In this document: one piece after another, positions 9,018 through 16,554 of the stretch
Numbering within the stretch: position 1 is the first letter of the stretch
Layout of the letters: every line of letters starts with the position of its first letter
Assembly (NCBI GenBank): GCA_903845065.1
Contig: CAIMWH010000260.1
Coordinates: forward strand, 1-32,020
Direction: 5' to 3'
Source: an uncultured Rhodospirillales bacterium
Lineage (GTDB): Bacteria; Pseudomonadota; Alphaproteobacteria; Acetobacterales; Acetobacteraceae
Length of the DNA stretch: 32,020 bases
Notes under the pieces: model-generated
Databases searched by the model: none
Told to the model about the DNA's origin: nothing
Seen by the model: only the letters and a program-made list of their open reading frames with translations
Made by a program: the position numbers and the translations under genes

Positions 9018-9638
9018 ATGGGCTTGAAACTCTATGGCGTCGCGCGGTCGCGGGCGATCCGCTGCATCTGGGCGGCCTACGAGGTGGGTGCCGACTTCGA
9101 GCTGGTGGAAGTGGTGCCGGGCGAGGGTGGCAGCCGCAAGCCAGAGTTCATGGCGCTCAATCCCAACGGGCACGTGCCGTTCATCGTCGATGACGGGGTG
9201 ATGCTGTGGGAATCGACCGCGATCAACCTGTATCTGGCACGCAAGTCGGGCGGCCCGGTGGCGGCGGCCAATGTGGCGGAGGAAGGCCAGATGATGGCCT
9301 GGACGGCGTGGGCGCTGACCGAGGTGGAGCCGCACGCGGCGACCACGATGTATCACACCTCGATGCTGCCCGAGGCCGAGCGCGATCCGGCGAAGGTGGT
9401 GGATGCGCTGGCGGCGGTGGCGGCACCGCTCGCGGTGTTCGAGCAGCACCTCGCGAAGTCGGGCGGCTGGGCGGTGGGCGGGCGGTTCACCATGGCCGAC
9501 GTGAATATCTACGGCGCGATTTTCTATCTGCGGTTCACCCCGCAGGCGCTGGCGGACAAGCCGGCGATCCGGGCGTGGATGGATGCCTGCCGGGCGCGGC
9601 CGGCGGCGAAGCGGGCGTTCGCGCTGCGCGGGGAGTAG
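9018..9638 (+). CDS. Glutathione S-transferase family protein
   Basis: This is a soluble GST-fold enzyme, 206 residues, which would conjugate or exchange glutathione on electrophilic compounds. The thioredoxin-like N-domain starts MGLKLYGVARSRAIR; the cis-proline is in HVPFI (P54) and the glutathione gamma-glutamyl binding pair E65-S66 is in WESTAINLYLA. The all-helical C-domain includes GGRFTMADVNIYG (about 153-165), with the conserved aspartate of the N-capping box. Serines and an arginine at 10-13 are candidates for thiol activation; there is no N-terminal cysteine. A GGGAGG ribosome binding site precedes the start. It is first in a likely three-gene operon with an EamA exporter 12 bp downstream and an acyl-CoA ligase. 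The substrate is unknown. Confidence 0.93.
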   Translation: MGLKLYGVARSRAIRCIWAAYEVGADFELVEVVPGEGGSRKPEFMALNPNGHVPFIVDDGVMLWESTAINLYLARKSGGPVAAANVAEEGQMMAWTAWALTEVEPHAATTMYHTSMLPEAERDPAKVVDALAAVAAPLAVFEQHLAKSGGWAVGGRFTMADVNIYGAIFYLRFTPQALADKPAIRAWMDACRARPAAKRAFALRGE

Positions 9639-9650
9639 CAGGGCGCGGCG

Positions 9651-10529
9651 ATGGTTGCGGCGGCGGTTCAGCGGCGGGCGATCCTGCTTGTGCTGGCCGC
9701 TTCGGCGGCGTTCTCGGTGGTCTCGGCGCTGATCAAGGCGGTGGGGCCGGGGATCCCCGCGGTCGAGGTGTCGCTGGTGCGCGGCGTGGTGATGGGCGGC
9801 ATCATGCTCACGGTGCTGGGGCGGCGGTCCGGCGGGCGCATCCCGTGGCGGACCAATCATCCGTGGGGACACCTGGCGCGGTCGGTGTGCGGGTTTTTCG
9901 GCATGGTGTCAGCCTATTACGGGTTTTCGCATTTGCCGCTGGCGGCCAACACGGCGCTGGGGTTCGCGATGCCGCTGGTGCTGACGGCGTTGTCCGGCCC
10001 GTTGCTGGGCGAGCGGGTGGGGTGGCAGCGCGGCGGGGCGGTGCTGACGGGGATGGTGGGCGTGCTCATCATGGTGCGGCCGTGGAATGCCGAGGCGGCG
10101 CTGCCGCTGTGGCCGGCGCTGATCGTGCTGGCCGGCGTGGTGTGCTGGGCGGGCTCGATGATCAGTATTCGCCGGCTGGGCAAGAGCGGGGAAAGCAACG
10201 AGGCGATCATCCTGTTCTATTCGGTGGGCAGCGCCATCCTGGCGGCAGGGTTCGTGGTGCCGGTTTGGGTGACGCCGGGCGGCTGGGAACTGGCGGGGAT
10301 GCTGGCGGCGGCGGTGATTTCGACCGGGGCGCAGTTGCTGATGACCGAGGGGTATCGGACCGGGGAGCCGAGCGGGGTGGCGCCATTCGAGTATGGCGCG
10401 ATCCTCTACACCTCGGTGTTCGGCATCCTGATCTGGGGCGAGTTTCCTGATTTCTGGAGCTGGGTGGGTATCGCGGTGATTATTGCTTCCGGGTTATATG
10501 TCTGGCGGCGCGAAACGCGCGGGGACTGA
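9651..10529 (+). CDS. EamA/DMT-family transporter
   Basis: This is an inner-membrane protein of the drug/metabolite transporter superfamily, 292 residues, made of two EamA repeats with about ten membrane helices. The first repeat spans about residues 11-142, with LALxxxN-like features in FSHLPLAANTALGFAMPLVLTAL and the loop GERVGWQRGGAVLTGMVGVLIMVRP. The second runs about 152-285 and ends FGILIWGEFPDFWSWVGIAVIIASGLYVWRR. Members export metabolites, amino acids or drugs; the cargo here cannot be inferred. The gene begins 12 bp after the GST stop with only a weak ribosome binding site, suggesting coupled translation, and is followed 17 bp later by the acyl-CoA ligase. Confidence 0.93.
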   Translation: MVAAAVQRRAILLVLAASAAFSVVSALIKAVGPGIPAVEVSLVRGVVMGGIMLTVLGRRSGGRIPWRTNHPWGHLARSVCGFFGMVSAYYGFSHLPLAANTALGFAMPLVLTALSGPLLGERVGWQRGGAVLTGMVGVLIMVRPWNAEAALPLWPALIVLAGVVCWAGSMISIRRLGKSGESNEAIILFYSVGSAILAAGFVVPVWVTPGGWELAGMLAAAVISTGAQLLMTEGYRTGEPSGVAPFEYGAILYTSVFGILIWGEFPDFWSWVGIAVIIASGLYVWRRETRGD

Positions 10530-10546
10530 ACCGGGAGGAAATCAAC

Positions 10547-12184
10547 ATGCGTGGATTGATGCAGGAGCGTCCGCTGCTGGTGGCCGGGCTGCTGGAGTAT
10601 GCCGAGCAGTATCATGGCGACACCGCGATCGTGTCGCGGCTGCCGGATCGGAGCATCGATCGGAGCGACTGGCGGCGGATCGGGCAGCGGTCGCGCCGGC
10701 TGGCCAATGCGCTGGGGCGGCTGGGGCTGGGGCGGGGCGATCGGGTGGCGACGCTGGCGTGGAATAGTTTTCGCCATCTGGAGTTGTATTTCGGCGTGGC
10801 GGGCTCGGGCGGGGTGTTGAATACGGTCAATCCGCGGCTGTTTCCGGAGCAGATTCAGTATATTATCGAGCATGCTGAGAATGGGTATGTGTTTTTTGAC
10901 CTGACCTTCGCCGCCCTGGTGGAAAAGCTGGTGCCGCTGCTGCCTGGTGTGAAGGCATGGGTGGCGCTGTGCGAGCCGGGTGAACTTCCCGCGATGCCGG
11001 GGGTGGCGTTGCTGTGCTACGAGACGTTGCTGGCGGGTGAGAGCGATGCCTATGCGTGGCCGGCGCTCGATGAGCGGGATGCCTGCGCGTTGTGCTACAC
11101 GTCGGGCACCACCGGCCATCCCAAGGGGGTGTTGTATAGCCATCGTTCGCAGGTGCTGCATGCGATGGCGGCGTGCACGCTGGATGCGCTGTCGATTTCG
11201 TCACGGGACAGCATTCTGCTGATTGTGCCGCTGTTCCATGCCAATGCCTGGGGGGTGCCGTTCGCGGCGGCGATGGCGGGGGCCAAGCTGGTGCTGCCTG
11301 GTCCGCTGCTGGATGGGGAGAGCGTGTTCAACCTGATGCGCGACGAGGGGTGTAATTTCTCCATGGGCGTGCCGACGGTGTGGCTGGGGTTCTTCGATTA
11401 CATCGAGCGTAACCGGGCCAGCCTCGATTTGTCGGCGATCCGGCTGGAGCGGGTGGCGGTGGGCGGGTCGGCGGCGCCGCGGGCGGTCATCGCGAAGTTC
11501 CAGGAGATGCTGGGCACGTTCCTGATCCATGCCTGGGGGATGACGGAGACCAGCCCGCTGGGGGCGGTGGGCAATCCGTTGCCGAAGCATCGCGGGATTT
11601 CACTCGATGCGCGGTATGATTTGCAGACCAGGCAGGGGCGGCCGATCTATGGCGCGGAACTGCGCATCCTGGGGCCGGACGGCACGGTGCAGCCGCATGA
11701 CGGGGTGGCGGTGGGGGATTTGCAGATCCGTGGCAACTGGGTGGTGTCGGCCTACTTCAAGGGCGATGGGCCGGCGACGGATGCGGAGGGGTGGTTCACC
11801 ACCGGGGATGTGGCGAAAATCGATCCGGATGGCTACGTGCAACTGACTGATCGCTCGAAGGATGTGATCAAGTCGGGCGGGGAGTGGATCAGTTCGATTG
11901 ATGTGGAGAACATCGCGGTGGGGCATCCCGATGTGCAGGAGGCCGCGGTGATCGGGGTGTATCACCCGAAATGGCAGGAGCGGCCGTTGCTGCTGATCCA
12001 GCGCAAGGCGGGGCGGGAGCCGAGCAAGGCGGATATATTGGGGTTCCTGGAAGGGCGGATCGCCAAGTGGTGGATGCCGGATGACGTGGTGTTCGTGGAG
12101 TCGTTGCCGCATACGGCGACGGGGAAGTTGCTGAAGACGGCGCTGCGGGAGACGTTCCGGGATCATCTGGCGGGGGCTTCGTAG
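10547..12184 (+). CDS. Long/medium-chain fatty acid (acyl)-CoA ligase, AMP-forming
   Basis: This adenylate-forming enzyme, 545 residues, activates a carboxylic acid with ATP and joins it to CoA. The P-loop-like motif [12 protein letters not shown] is at 184-195, the substrate-pocket and adenine region at about 305-312, WGMTET at 330-335, the hinge-region motifs GWFTTGD at 415-421 and [15 protein letters not shown] at 435-449, and the catalytic lysine K527 in TATGKLLK. All key residues are present. Overall it resembles the FadD3/AlkK-type medium- or long-chain group; chain length and substrate are not resolved. A GGGAGGAAA ribosome binding site precedes the start. It ends the GST-EamA-ligase operon, directly before a repeat element that separates it from a convergent gene. 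Confidence 0.94.
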   Translation: MRGLMQERPLLVAGLLEYAEQYHGDTAIVSRLPDRSIDRSDWRRIGQRSRRLANALGRLGLGRGDRVATLAWNSFRHLELYFGVAGSGGVLNTVNPRLFPEQIQYIIEHAENGYVFFDLTFAALVEKLVPLLPGVKAWVALCEPGELPAMPGVALLCYETLLAGESDAYAWPALDERDACALCYTSGTTGHPKGVLYSHRSQVLHAMAACTLDALSISSRDSILLIVPLFHANAWGVPFAAAMAGAKLVLPGPLLDGESVFNLMRDEGCNFSMGVPTVWLGFFDYIERNRASLDLSAIRLERVAVGGSAAPRAVIAKFQEMLGTFLIHAWGMTETSPLGAVGNPLPKHRGISLDARYDLQTRQGRPIYGAELRILGPDGTVQPHDGVAVGDLQIRGNWVVSAYFKGDGPATDAEGWFTTGDVAKIDPDGYVQLTDRSKDVIKSGGEWISSIDVENIAVGHPDVQEAAVIGVYHPKWQERPLLLIQRKAGREPSKADILGFLEGRIAKWWMPDDVVFVESLPHTATGKLLKTALRETFRDHLAGAS

Positions 12185-12188
12185 GGCA

Positions 12189-12425
12189 GGCAAGTGAGGC
12201 TCCGCCGGCAAAGGGCCGTGGGCCCTTTGATCCCGGTACTGCTTGCGGTTGGGGCGATGGCCTTCGGGTGGGAGCATATGCTTGCCGGTTCGCTGGCGAA
12301 GCCGATCACTTGGTTGATTGCCTGCGGCGCAAGGGGGCGAGCATCAACTGAAGGCAGGTGCCCCAGCCGCGAGAAGTGACGGGATCAAAGGGCCCGCGGC
12401 CCTTTGCCGGCGGAGCCTTGCTTGC
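12189..12425. repeat. Intergenic inverted-repeat element, copy 1 (about 237 bp)
   Basis: The element fills the gap between the acyl-CoA ligase and the convergent enolase-family gene. Its ends are inverted copies of GGCTCCGCCGGC (left near 12198-12209, right near 12406-12417). Just inside each end is a small hairpin with stem AAAGGGCC / GGCCCTTT (12210-12228 and 12387-12405). Inner blocks 12238-12265 and 12316-12332 recur in the second element at 22397-22659, matching 27 of 28 and 17 of 17 bases. The hairpins next to convergent stop codons could terminate transcription from both sides. No protein gene is supported inside. Confidence 0.85.
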
Positions 12426-12437
12426 GCCTACCTCGGA

Positions 12438-13613
12438 TCAGACGGCCGGCGTTCGATACAGCACCGTGCCGCCGACCTTGATTTCCGTATCGACGAGATA
12501 GCGGCGGACGCCTTCGGGGTTGATGGCGATGCCGAGGCCGGGGGCGTCGGGGGCGGTGACGTTGCCATGGGCGTCTCGGGCGATGGGGGTGGCGATGAAG
12601 TCGGTGGCGAGTTGTTTGGGTTGGAAGGGGTATTCGCAGATGCGGTGGTCCGGCAGTCCCGCGAAGGGTTGCAGGGAGGCGCTGAGGGCGAGGTGTGAGG
12701 TGAAGGTGTGGTTGACGAAGGTGACGCCGCGGGCGGCGGCGTAGTCGGCGACGCGTTTGGCGGGGCCGATGCCGCCGATGCGGCCGGTGTCGATCTGGAT
12801 GAAGCCGACGCCGCCGAAGTCGATGAGATGTTGGGCCATGGCGAAGTTGTGGGCCCCCTCCCCTGCTGCCAGCCGGACGTTCGGGCTGCGTTTGGCGAGG
12901 GCGCCGTAGGCGGACAGGGCGCTGGCGTGGAAGGGTTCTTCGAGCCAAGTGGCGCGGGCGGCTTCGAGGGCGGGGATGCGGGCGGCGGCGGCTTCGACGT
13001 TTTCGCCCCAGATCTGGCCGGTATCGACCATCAGGAGGGCGTCGGGGCCGATGCCTTCGCGGGCGGCGGCGAAGTGGTCGGCGTCGATGGCGGCGGTGGT
13101 GCGGCCGATCGGGCCCCAGCCGAATTTGGCGGCGGCGTATCCGGCGGCGCGGGCGGACTGGCCCTGGCGGAGGGTATCGGCGGGGGTGTCGCCGAAGAGC
13201 ATCGAGGCGTAGGGGGTTTTCTTGTGGCTCGCGGTGTAGCCGAGCATGCGCCAGACCGGCTCGCCGCGGGCGTGGCCGAGCAGGTCCCACAGGGCCATTT
13301 CGATACCGGACCAGGTGTGGGCGGCTTGCAGGAGGTCCATGCTGTCGTATTCGACCTGGGCTGCGATGCGGGCGATGTCGGCGGGGCCGTCGAGGGTTTG
13401 GCCGAGCACGGACGCGGCGACGGGGCGGCAGACGCCGTGGGACATGGGGCAGACGAAGGCGGCGATGGAGGGCAAGGGGGCGGCCTCGCACTCACCCCAG
13501 CCGATGTGGCCGCTGGCGGTGACGCGGACGAGGAGGGCATCCTGGCTGCCGTCGGCTTCGGTGGTGACCTCGGGCATGGCGAGGTAGAAAAGGTCGACGG
13601 ATTCGATCTTCAT
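12438..13613 (-). CDS. Enolase superfamily protein (mandelate racemase/muconate lactonizing-like)
   Basis: This is a 391-residue member of the enolase superfamily, whose enzymes abstract a proton next to a carboxylate and then dehydrate, racemise or cycloisomerise it. The N-terminal capping domain (about 1-125) precedes a TIM barrel. Likely metal ligands are D197 (VDTGQIWG), E225 or E226 (WLEEPF) and E252 (AAGEG). A D275/H302 pair (IDTGRIGG, NHTF) has the 27-residue spacing of the Asp-His dyad of mandelate racemase. On strand 2 the sequence is K163-F-G-W, so the second residue of the usual KxK/KxH is Gly. This resembles the protein at 15285-16457, which has the same KxGWGPxGR signature. Acid-sugar dehydratase or a related lyase is the best guess, but the substrate is unknown. 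It lies downstream of the M81 gene on the same strand. Confidence 0.92.
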   Translation of the reverse strand: MKIESVDLFYLAMPEVTTEADGSQDALLVRVTASGHIGWGECEAAPLPSIAAFVCPMSHGVCRPVAASVLGQTLDGPADIARIAAQVEYDSMDLLQAAHTWSGIEMALWDLLGHARGEPVWRMLGYTASHKKTPYASMLFGDTPADTLRQGQSARAAGYAAAKFGWGPIGRTTAAIDADHFAAAREGIGPDALLMVDTGQIWGENVEAAAARIPALEAARATWLEEPFHASALSAYGALAKRSPNVRLAAGEGAHNFAMAQHLIDFGGVGFIQIDTGRIGGIGPAKRVADYAAARGVTFVNHTFTSHLALSASLQPFAGLPDHRICEYPFQPKQLATDFIATPIARDAHGNVTAPDAPGLGIAINPEGVRRYLVDTEIKVGGTVLYRTPAV

Positions 13614-13649
13614 GAGGCGGGCTCGTGTTGAAGGAAGTATTCAGGATCA

Positions 13650-13713
13650 CAAAGAGATGGCGAGACAGCGAGAAGGAAGGATATTTTCTTCTCGCTGTCT
13701 CGCTGTCTCTTTG
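13650..13713. repeat. Strong hairpin / inverted repeat (element B)
   Basis: Arms of 26 bases (13650-13675 and 13688-13713) match as inverted repeats at 24 of 26 positions around a 12-base loop. The stem reads GCGAGACAGCGAGAAG on the plus strand, and each arm carries two GAGA-type units. It stands between the M81 gene and the enolase-family gene, both on the minus strand. It could terminate or attenuate read-through or stabilise an mRNA end; no T-run follows on the minus strand. The core resembles that of the larger inverted repeat at 1029-1180. Confidence 0.85.
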
Positions 13714-13725
13714 TTCAATCTGGCT

Positions 13726-15213
13726 TTACTGCCGCGCGTAGATCACCGGCTTCGGGGTGAAGGTGACGCCTTCGTCGAGCGGGTACATCGGGCGGGCGCA
13801 GATGGTGTGGCCGAGGGTGGGGAGGTTGGCGGAGGTGGCGCCTGGAATGTCGATGTTGAAGTTCTTTTCCACCCACTGGTCGAACATATGATACTCCGTG
13901 TGGGGTGACTTCACCACGATGAGGTCGTATTCGGTGGGGTTGATGCCGACCGAGTAGTACATAGCGCGGTCGAACAGGCTGACCGAGCGGGTCATCACCA
14001 CCACCGTCATGTTGCCGATGAGGAGCACCGCGGTGGGGCCGGCGTCGAGGCCGGAGCGCATGGTTTCCAGGCGCGCCTTGCCGTCGGACAGGAGTTTGAC
14101 GGTGGCGGTGACTTTCATCGGCGGGAAGCGGGCGGGGTCGTGCTGGCCGCCCAAGGTGGTTTCGATTTCGGCGCCGACGCCGGCGGCGTGGGCGGCGCGG
14201 GCCGCCCGGGGGTCGACGATCTGGGCGAGGGCACGCTTGGGGTAGCCGGCTTCGGCGAGGCCCTTGAGGATGAGGTTGCTGTCGCCGGTGGCGCCGGAGG
14301 AGGTGGCGTCCGCGGCGTCGGTGAAGAGGACGGGGCCCTGCATGGTGCTGGCCTGGGCGATGGCGCGGGCGAGGCTGATGAACTTGCCCTGCATGCGGTG
14401 GCGCTGGGGCCAGAATTCGTGGGCGAGGCGGAGGGCCTCGGCCTCGGCGGTGGTGGGGTCATCTTCGGTCATCACCAGGACCTGGCTGCAGAGTTCGGGC
14501 ACGTCGGTGAAGGGGTTGCCGATCATGATGCCGGCGGAGAGCGCGGTGCCGTCACGCTCGATGCGCTGGCATTCGCGGATCATGTCGCCGTAGCAGCCGG
14601 ATTTGGTGATGAGTTCGTCGCCGCGGACAATGGCGGGGATGACGACGCGGGCGATGGTGGTGCGGGTGGGCTTGGCCATCAGGCGGAGCAGGAGGCGGGC
14701 GGCGCGCTTGCCGGTGTCGGCGAAATCGACGTGGGGGTAGGTGTGGTAGATGGCGAGACCGTTGATTTGTTTCAGCATGCGGTCGGTGAGGATGCCGTGC
14801 AGGTCAAGCGAGATGACGATGGGGATGTTGGGGCCGGCGAGGCGGCGGACTTCGGTGAGAATCCAGCCTTCCGGGTCAAGCTCGCCGTCGGCGCCCATGG
14901 CGCCATGGAGAGAGACGTAGATGCCGTCGATATCGTGCATGCCGGCGGCGACGGCGTCGGCGAGTTCGCTGGACAGGCGCTTCCAGCCCTCAGCCGAAAG
15001 CAGGCCGGCGCTGCCGGCGCGGGCGGAGTAGGTGGGCACGAGTTCGGCCCCCGCGGCGCGGAAGATTTCGAGCGCGCCGCCGAGGCCGGTGTTGAGGCCG
15101 GCCTGGCCGAATAATTCCTCGCCACGGGTAACGGCGAATTCGCCGTAGCCGGACTGCATCGGGTTGAAGGACGATATTTCCTGCATGCATTCGACGAGCA
15201 GTATGCGCGACAT
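13726..15213 (-). CDS. M81 family metallopeptidase-like protein (MlrC / DUF1485)
   Basis: This 495-residue protein belongs to the MlrC-like M81 family, named after a protein of the microcystin degradation cluster; most members have unknown substrates. Family marks are the N-terminus MSRILLVECMQEISSFNP, YVSLHGAMG near residue 99, ISLDLHGILTDRM near 133 with the histidine that probably binds metal, and IYHTYPHVDFADTGKRAARLL near 154-174. The C-terminal DUF1485 half includes GGQHDPARFPP and TVVVMTRSVSLFDRAMY. The start at 15213 is supported by GGAAGGGAA upstream and by the family N-terminus. It is transcribed divergently from the second enolase-family gene across 71 bp and is followed by the first enolase-family gene after hairpin B. 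Together they look like a small catabolic locus. Confidence 0.92.
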   Translation of the reverse strand: MSRILLVECMQEISSFNPMQSGYGEFAVTRGEELFGQAGLNTGLGGALEIFRAAGAELVPTYSARAGSAGLLSAEGWKRLSSELADAVAAGMHDIDGIYVSLHGAMGADGELDPEGWILTEVRRLAGPNIPIVISLDLHGILTDRMLKQINGLAIYHTYPHVDFADTGKRAARLLLRLMAKPTRTTIARVVIPAIVRGDELITKSGCYGDMIRECQRIERDGTALSAGIMIGNPFTDVPELCSQVLVMTEDDPTTAEAEALRLAHEFWPQRHRMQGKFISLARAIAQASTMQGPVLFTDAADATSSGATGDSNLILKGLAEAGYPKRALAQIVDPRAARAAHAAGVGAEIETTLGGQHDPARFPPMKVTATVKLLSDGKARLETMRSGLDAGPTAVLLIGNMTVVVMTRSVSLFDRAMYYSVGINPTEYDLIVVKSPHTEYHMFDQWVEKNFNIDIPGATSANLPTLGHTICARPMYPLDEGVTFTPKPVIYARQ

Positions 15214-15284
15214 CGGGCGTTCCCTTCCGCTTGGCCCGCGATCGGCATTACCATCGCCGGCACAGTTTCGGGGAGGATAAGCAG

Positions 15285-16457
15285 ATGGCGGCGACAAGGG
15301 AAACACCGGTGCAGGCACCGGTGCGCATCACCAACATCACCGTGGCGCCGCTGGTGGGCGAAACGCCGCAGGGGGGGTGGTCGACGGAGATCAAGCCGGA
15401 GGATTCCGTGCATGCGTTGATCGCGGTGCATACCGATGCGGGGGTGATCGGGCATGGCAGCGTGTTCACCAATGGCGGGTTGGTGAAGGCGGCGGTGGCG
15501 CTGCTGGAGCCGCTGTGGCGGGGGGAGAATGCGCTGGAGCCGGAGCGGGTTGCGGAGAAGATGCACCAGAACACGTTCTGGATGGGGCGGGGCGGCACGC
15601 TGACGCATGTGATCAGCGGGATCGACATCGCGCTGTGGGATATTCTCGGCAAGGTGGTGGGTATGCCGGTGGGGCGGCTGCTGGGCGGCACCTATGCGAC
15701 GCGGGTGCAGCCGTATTGTTCGCTGTTGATGGATGAGCCGGGGCCGATGCTGGAGCTGGTGGCCTCGTTCCGGGCCAAGGGGTTCCGCGCCTTCAAGATC
15801 GGCTGGGGACCGTTCGGGCGGCGGGACAGCAGCGCGTTGGATGAGGCCATCGTGCGGGCGGCGCGCGAGGGGGCCGGGGCGGATACCAAGCTGTTCGTCG
15901 ATGCCGGGGCGTCGGACAGCTATTGGCCGCAGGGGCTCAAATGGGCGATGCGGACGGCGGAGATGCTGAAGGACTACAATGTCGGCTGGTTCGAGGAAGC
16001 GTTGAAGCCGGACGCAATCGACGATTTCTGCCACCTCCGCCGTGTCTCCCCGGTGCCGATCGCCGGCGGCGAAGTGCTCACCCGGCGGCAGGCGTTCCTG
16101 CCCTTCCTCGCGCGCGGGGCGTTCGACATCATCCAGCCCGATGTCACCAAGGTGGGCGGGATCAGCGAACAGCGACGCATCGCCTGGATGGCTGAGGACT
16201 ACGGGGTGAAATACGTCGGCCACGGCTGGAACACCGCCGTGGGCTTGGCCGCCGACCTGCAACTGGCGAGCGCGTTCCCCAATGTTGACCTGGTGGAGTT
16301 CATCGGCGGCAGCCCATATCTGGACGGGATCACCGAGGCGCCGTTCCGGCTGGATGGGGAGGGATATCTTGAAATCCCGGCGCTGCCCGGGCTGGGGCTG
16401 CGGCTCGATCGGGAGAAGTTGGGACGCTATACGGCAGATGCCTCGGTGCTGTTCTGA
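15285..16457 (+). CDS. Enolase superfamily protein (mandelate racemase-like)
   Basis: This is a 390-residue enolase-superfamily enzyme with an N-terminal capping domain and a TIM barrel. Likely metal ligands are D206 (FVDAG), E237 or E238 (WFEEAL) and E263 (IAGGEVL). D286 (QPDVTKVGG) and H313 (YVGHGWN) form the Asp-His dyad with 27-residue spacing, as in the mandelate racemase group. Strand 2 reads K171-I-G-WGPFGRR, again KxG rather than KxK. The start at 15285 is chosen because GGGAGG precedes it at the right distance; an upstream in-frame start near 15231 has no such site and adds an unlikely His/Arg-rich leader. It is divergent from the M81 gene. The chemistry is probably acid-sugar dehydration or epimerisation, with substrate unknown. 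Confidence 0.92.
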   Translation: MAATRETPVQAPVRITNITVAPLVGETPQGGWSTEIKPEDSVHALIAVHTDAGVIGHGSVFTNGGLVKAAVALLEPLWRGENALEPERVAEKMHQNTFWMGRGGTLTHVISGIDIALWDILGKVVGMPVGRLLGGTYATRVQPYCSLLMDEPGPMLELVASFRAKGFRAFKIGWGPFGRRDSSALDEAIVRAAREGAGADTKLFVDAGASDSYWPQGLKWAMRTAEMLKDYNVGWFEEALKPDAIDDFCHLRRVSPVPIAGGEVLTRRQAFLPFLARGAFDIIQPDVTKVGGISEQRRIAWMAEDYGVKYVGHGWNTAVGLAADLQLASAFPNVDLVEFIGGSPYLDGITEAPFRLDGEGYLEIPALPGLGLRLDREKLGRYTADASVLF

Positions 16458-16554
16458 CGGCTGGGCTGCGGGCGAATGTCTTGCCGCGCGGGCCGCTTGC
16501 ACGTAACAGACCCGGCTCCCGGCATGGTGCCGGAGATGGGCTGGGATCGGTTTC

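Noticed and set aside
12318..12698. Possible small protein starting inside repeat copy 1, with a similar frame at 22558-22740 in copy 2
   Set aside because: The first about 30 residues look alike only because the DNA repeat is shared. The hairpins differ by one base in length, so the frames diverge after them, and the starts are weak. Non-coding DNA explains it better.
16518..16533. Short hairpin CCGGCA/TGCCGG between the second enolase-family gene and glnS
   Set aside because: A 6-bp stem of this composition is expected by chance here and has no T-tract.
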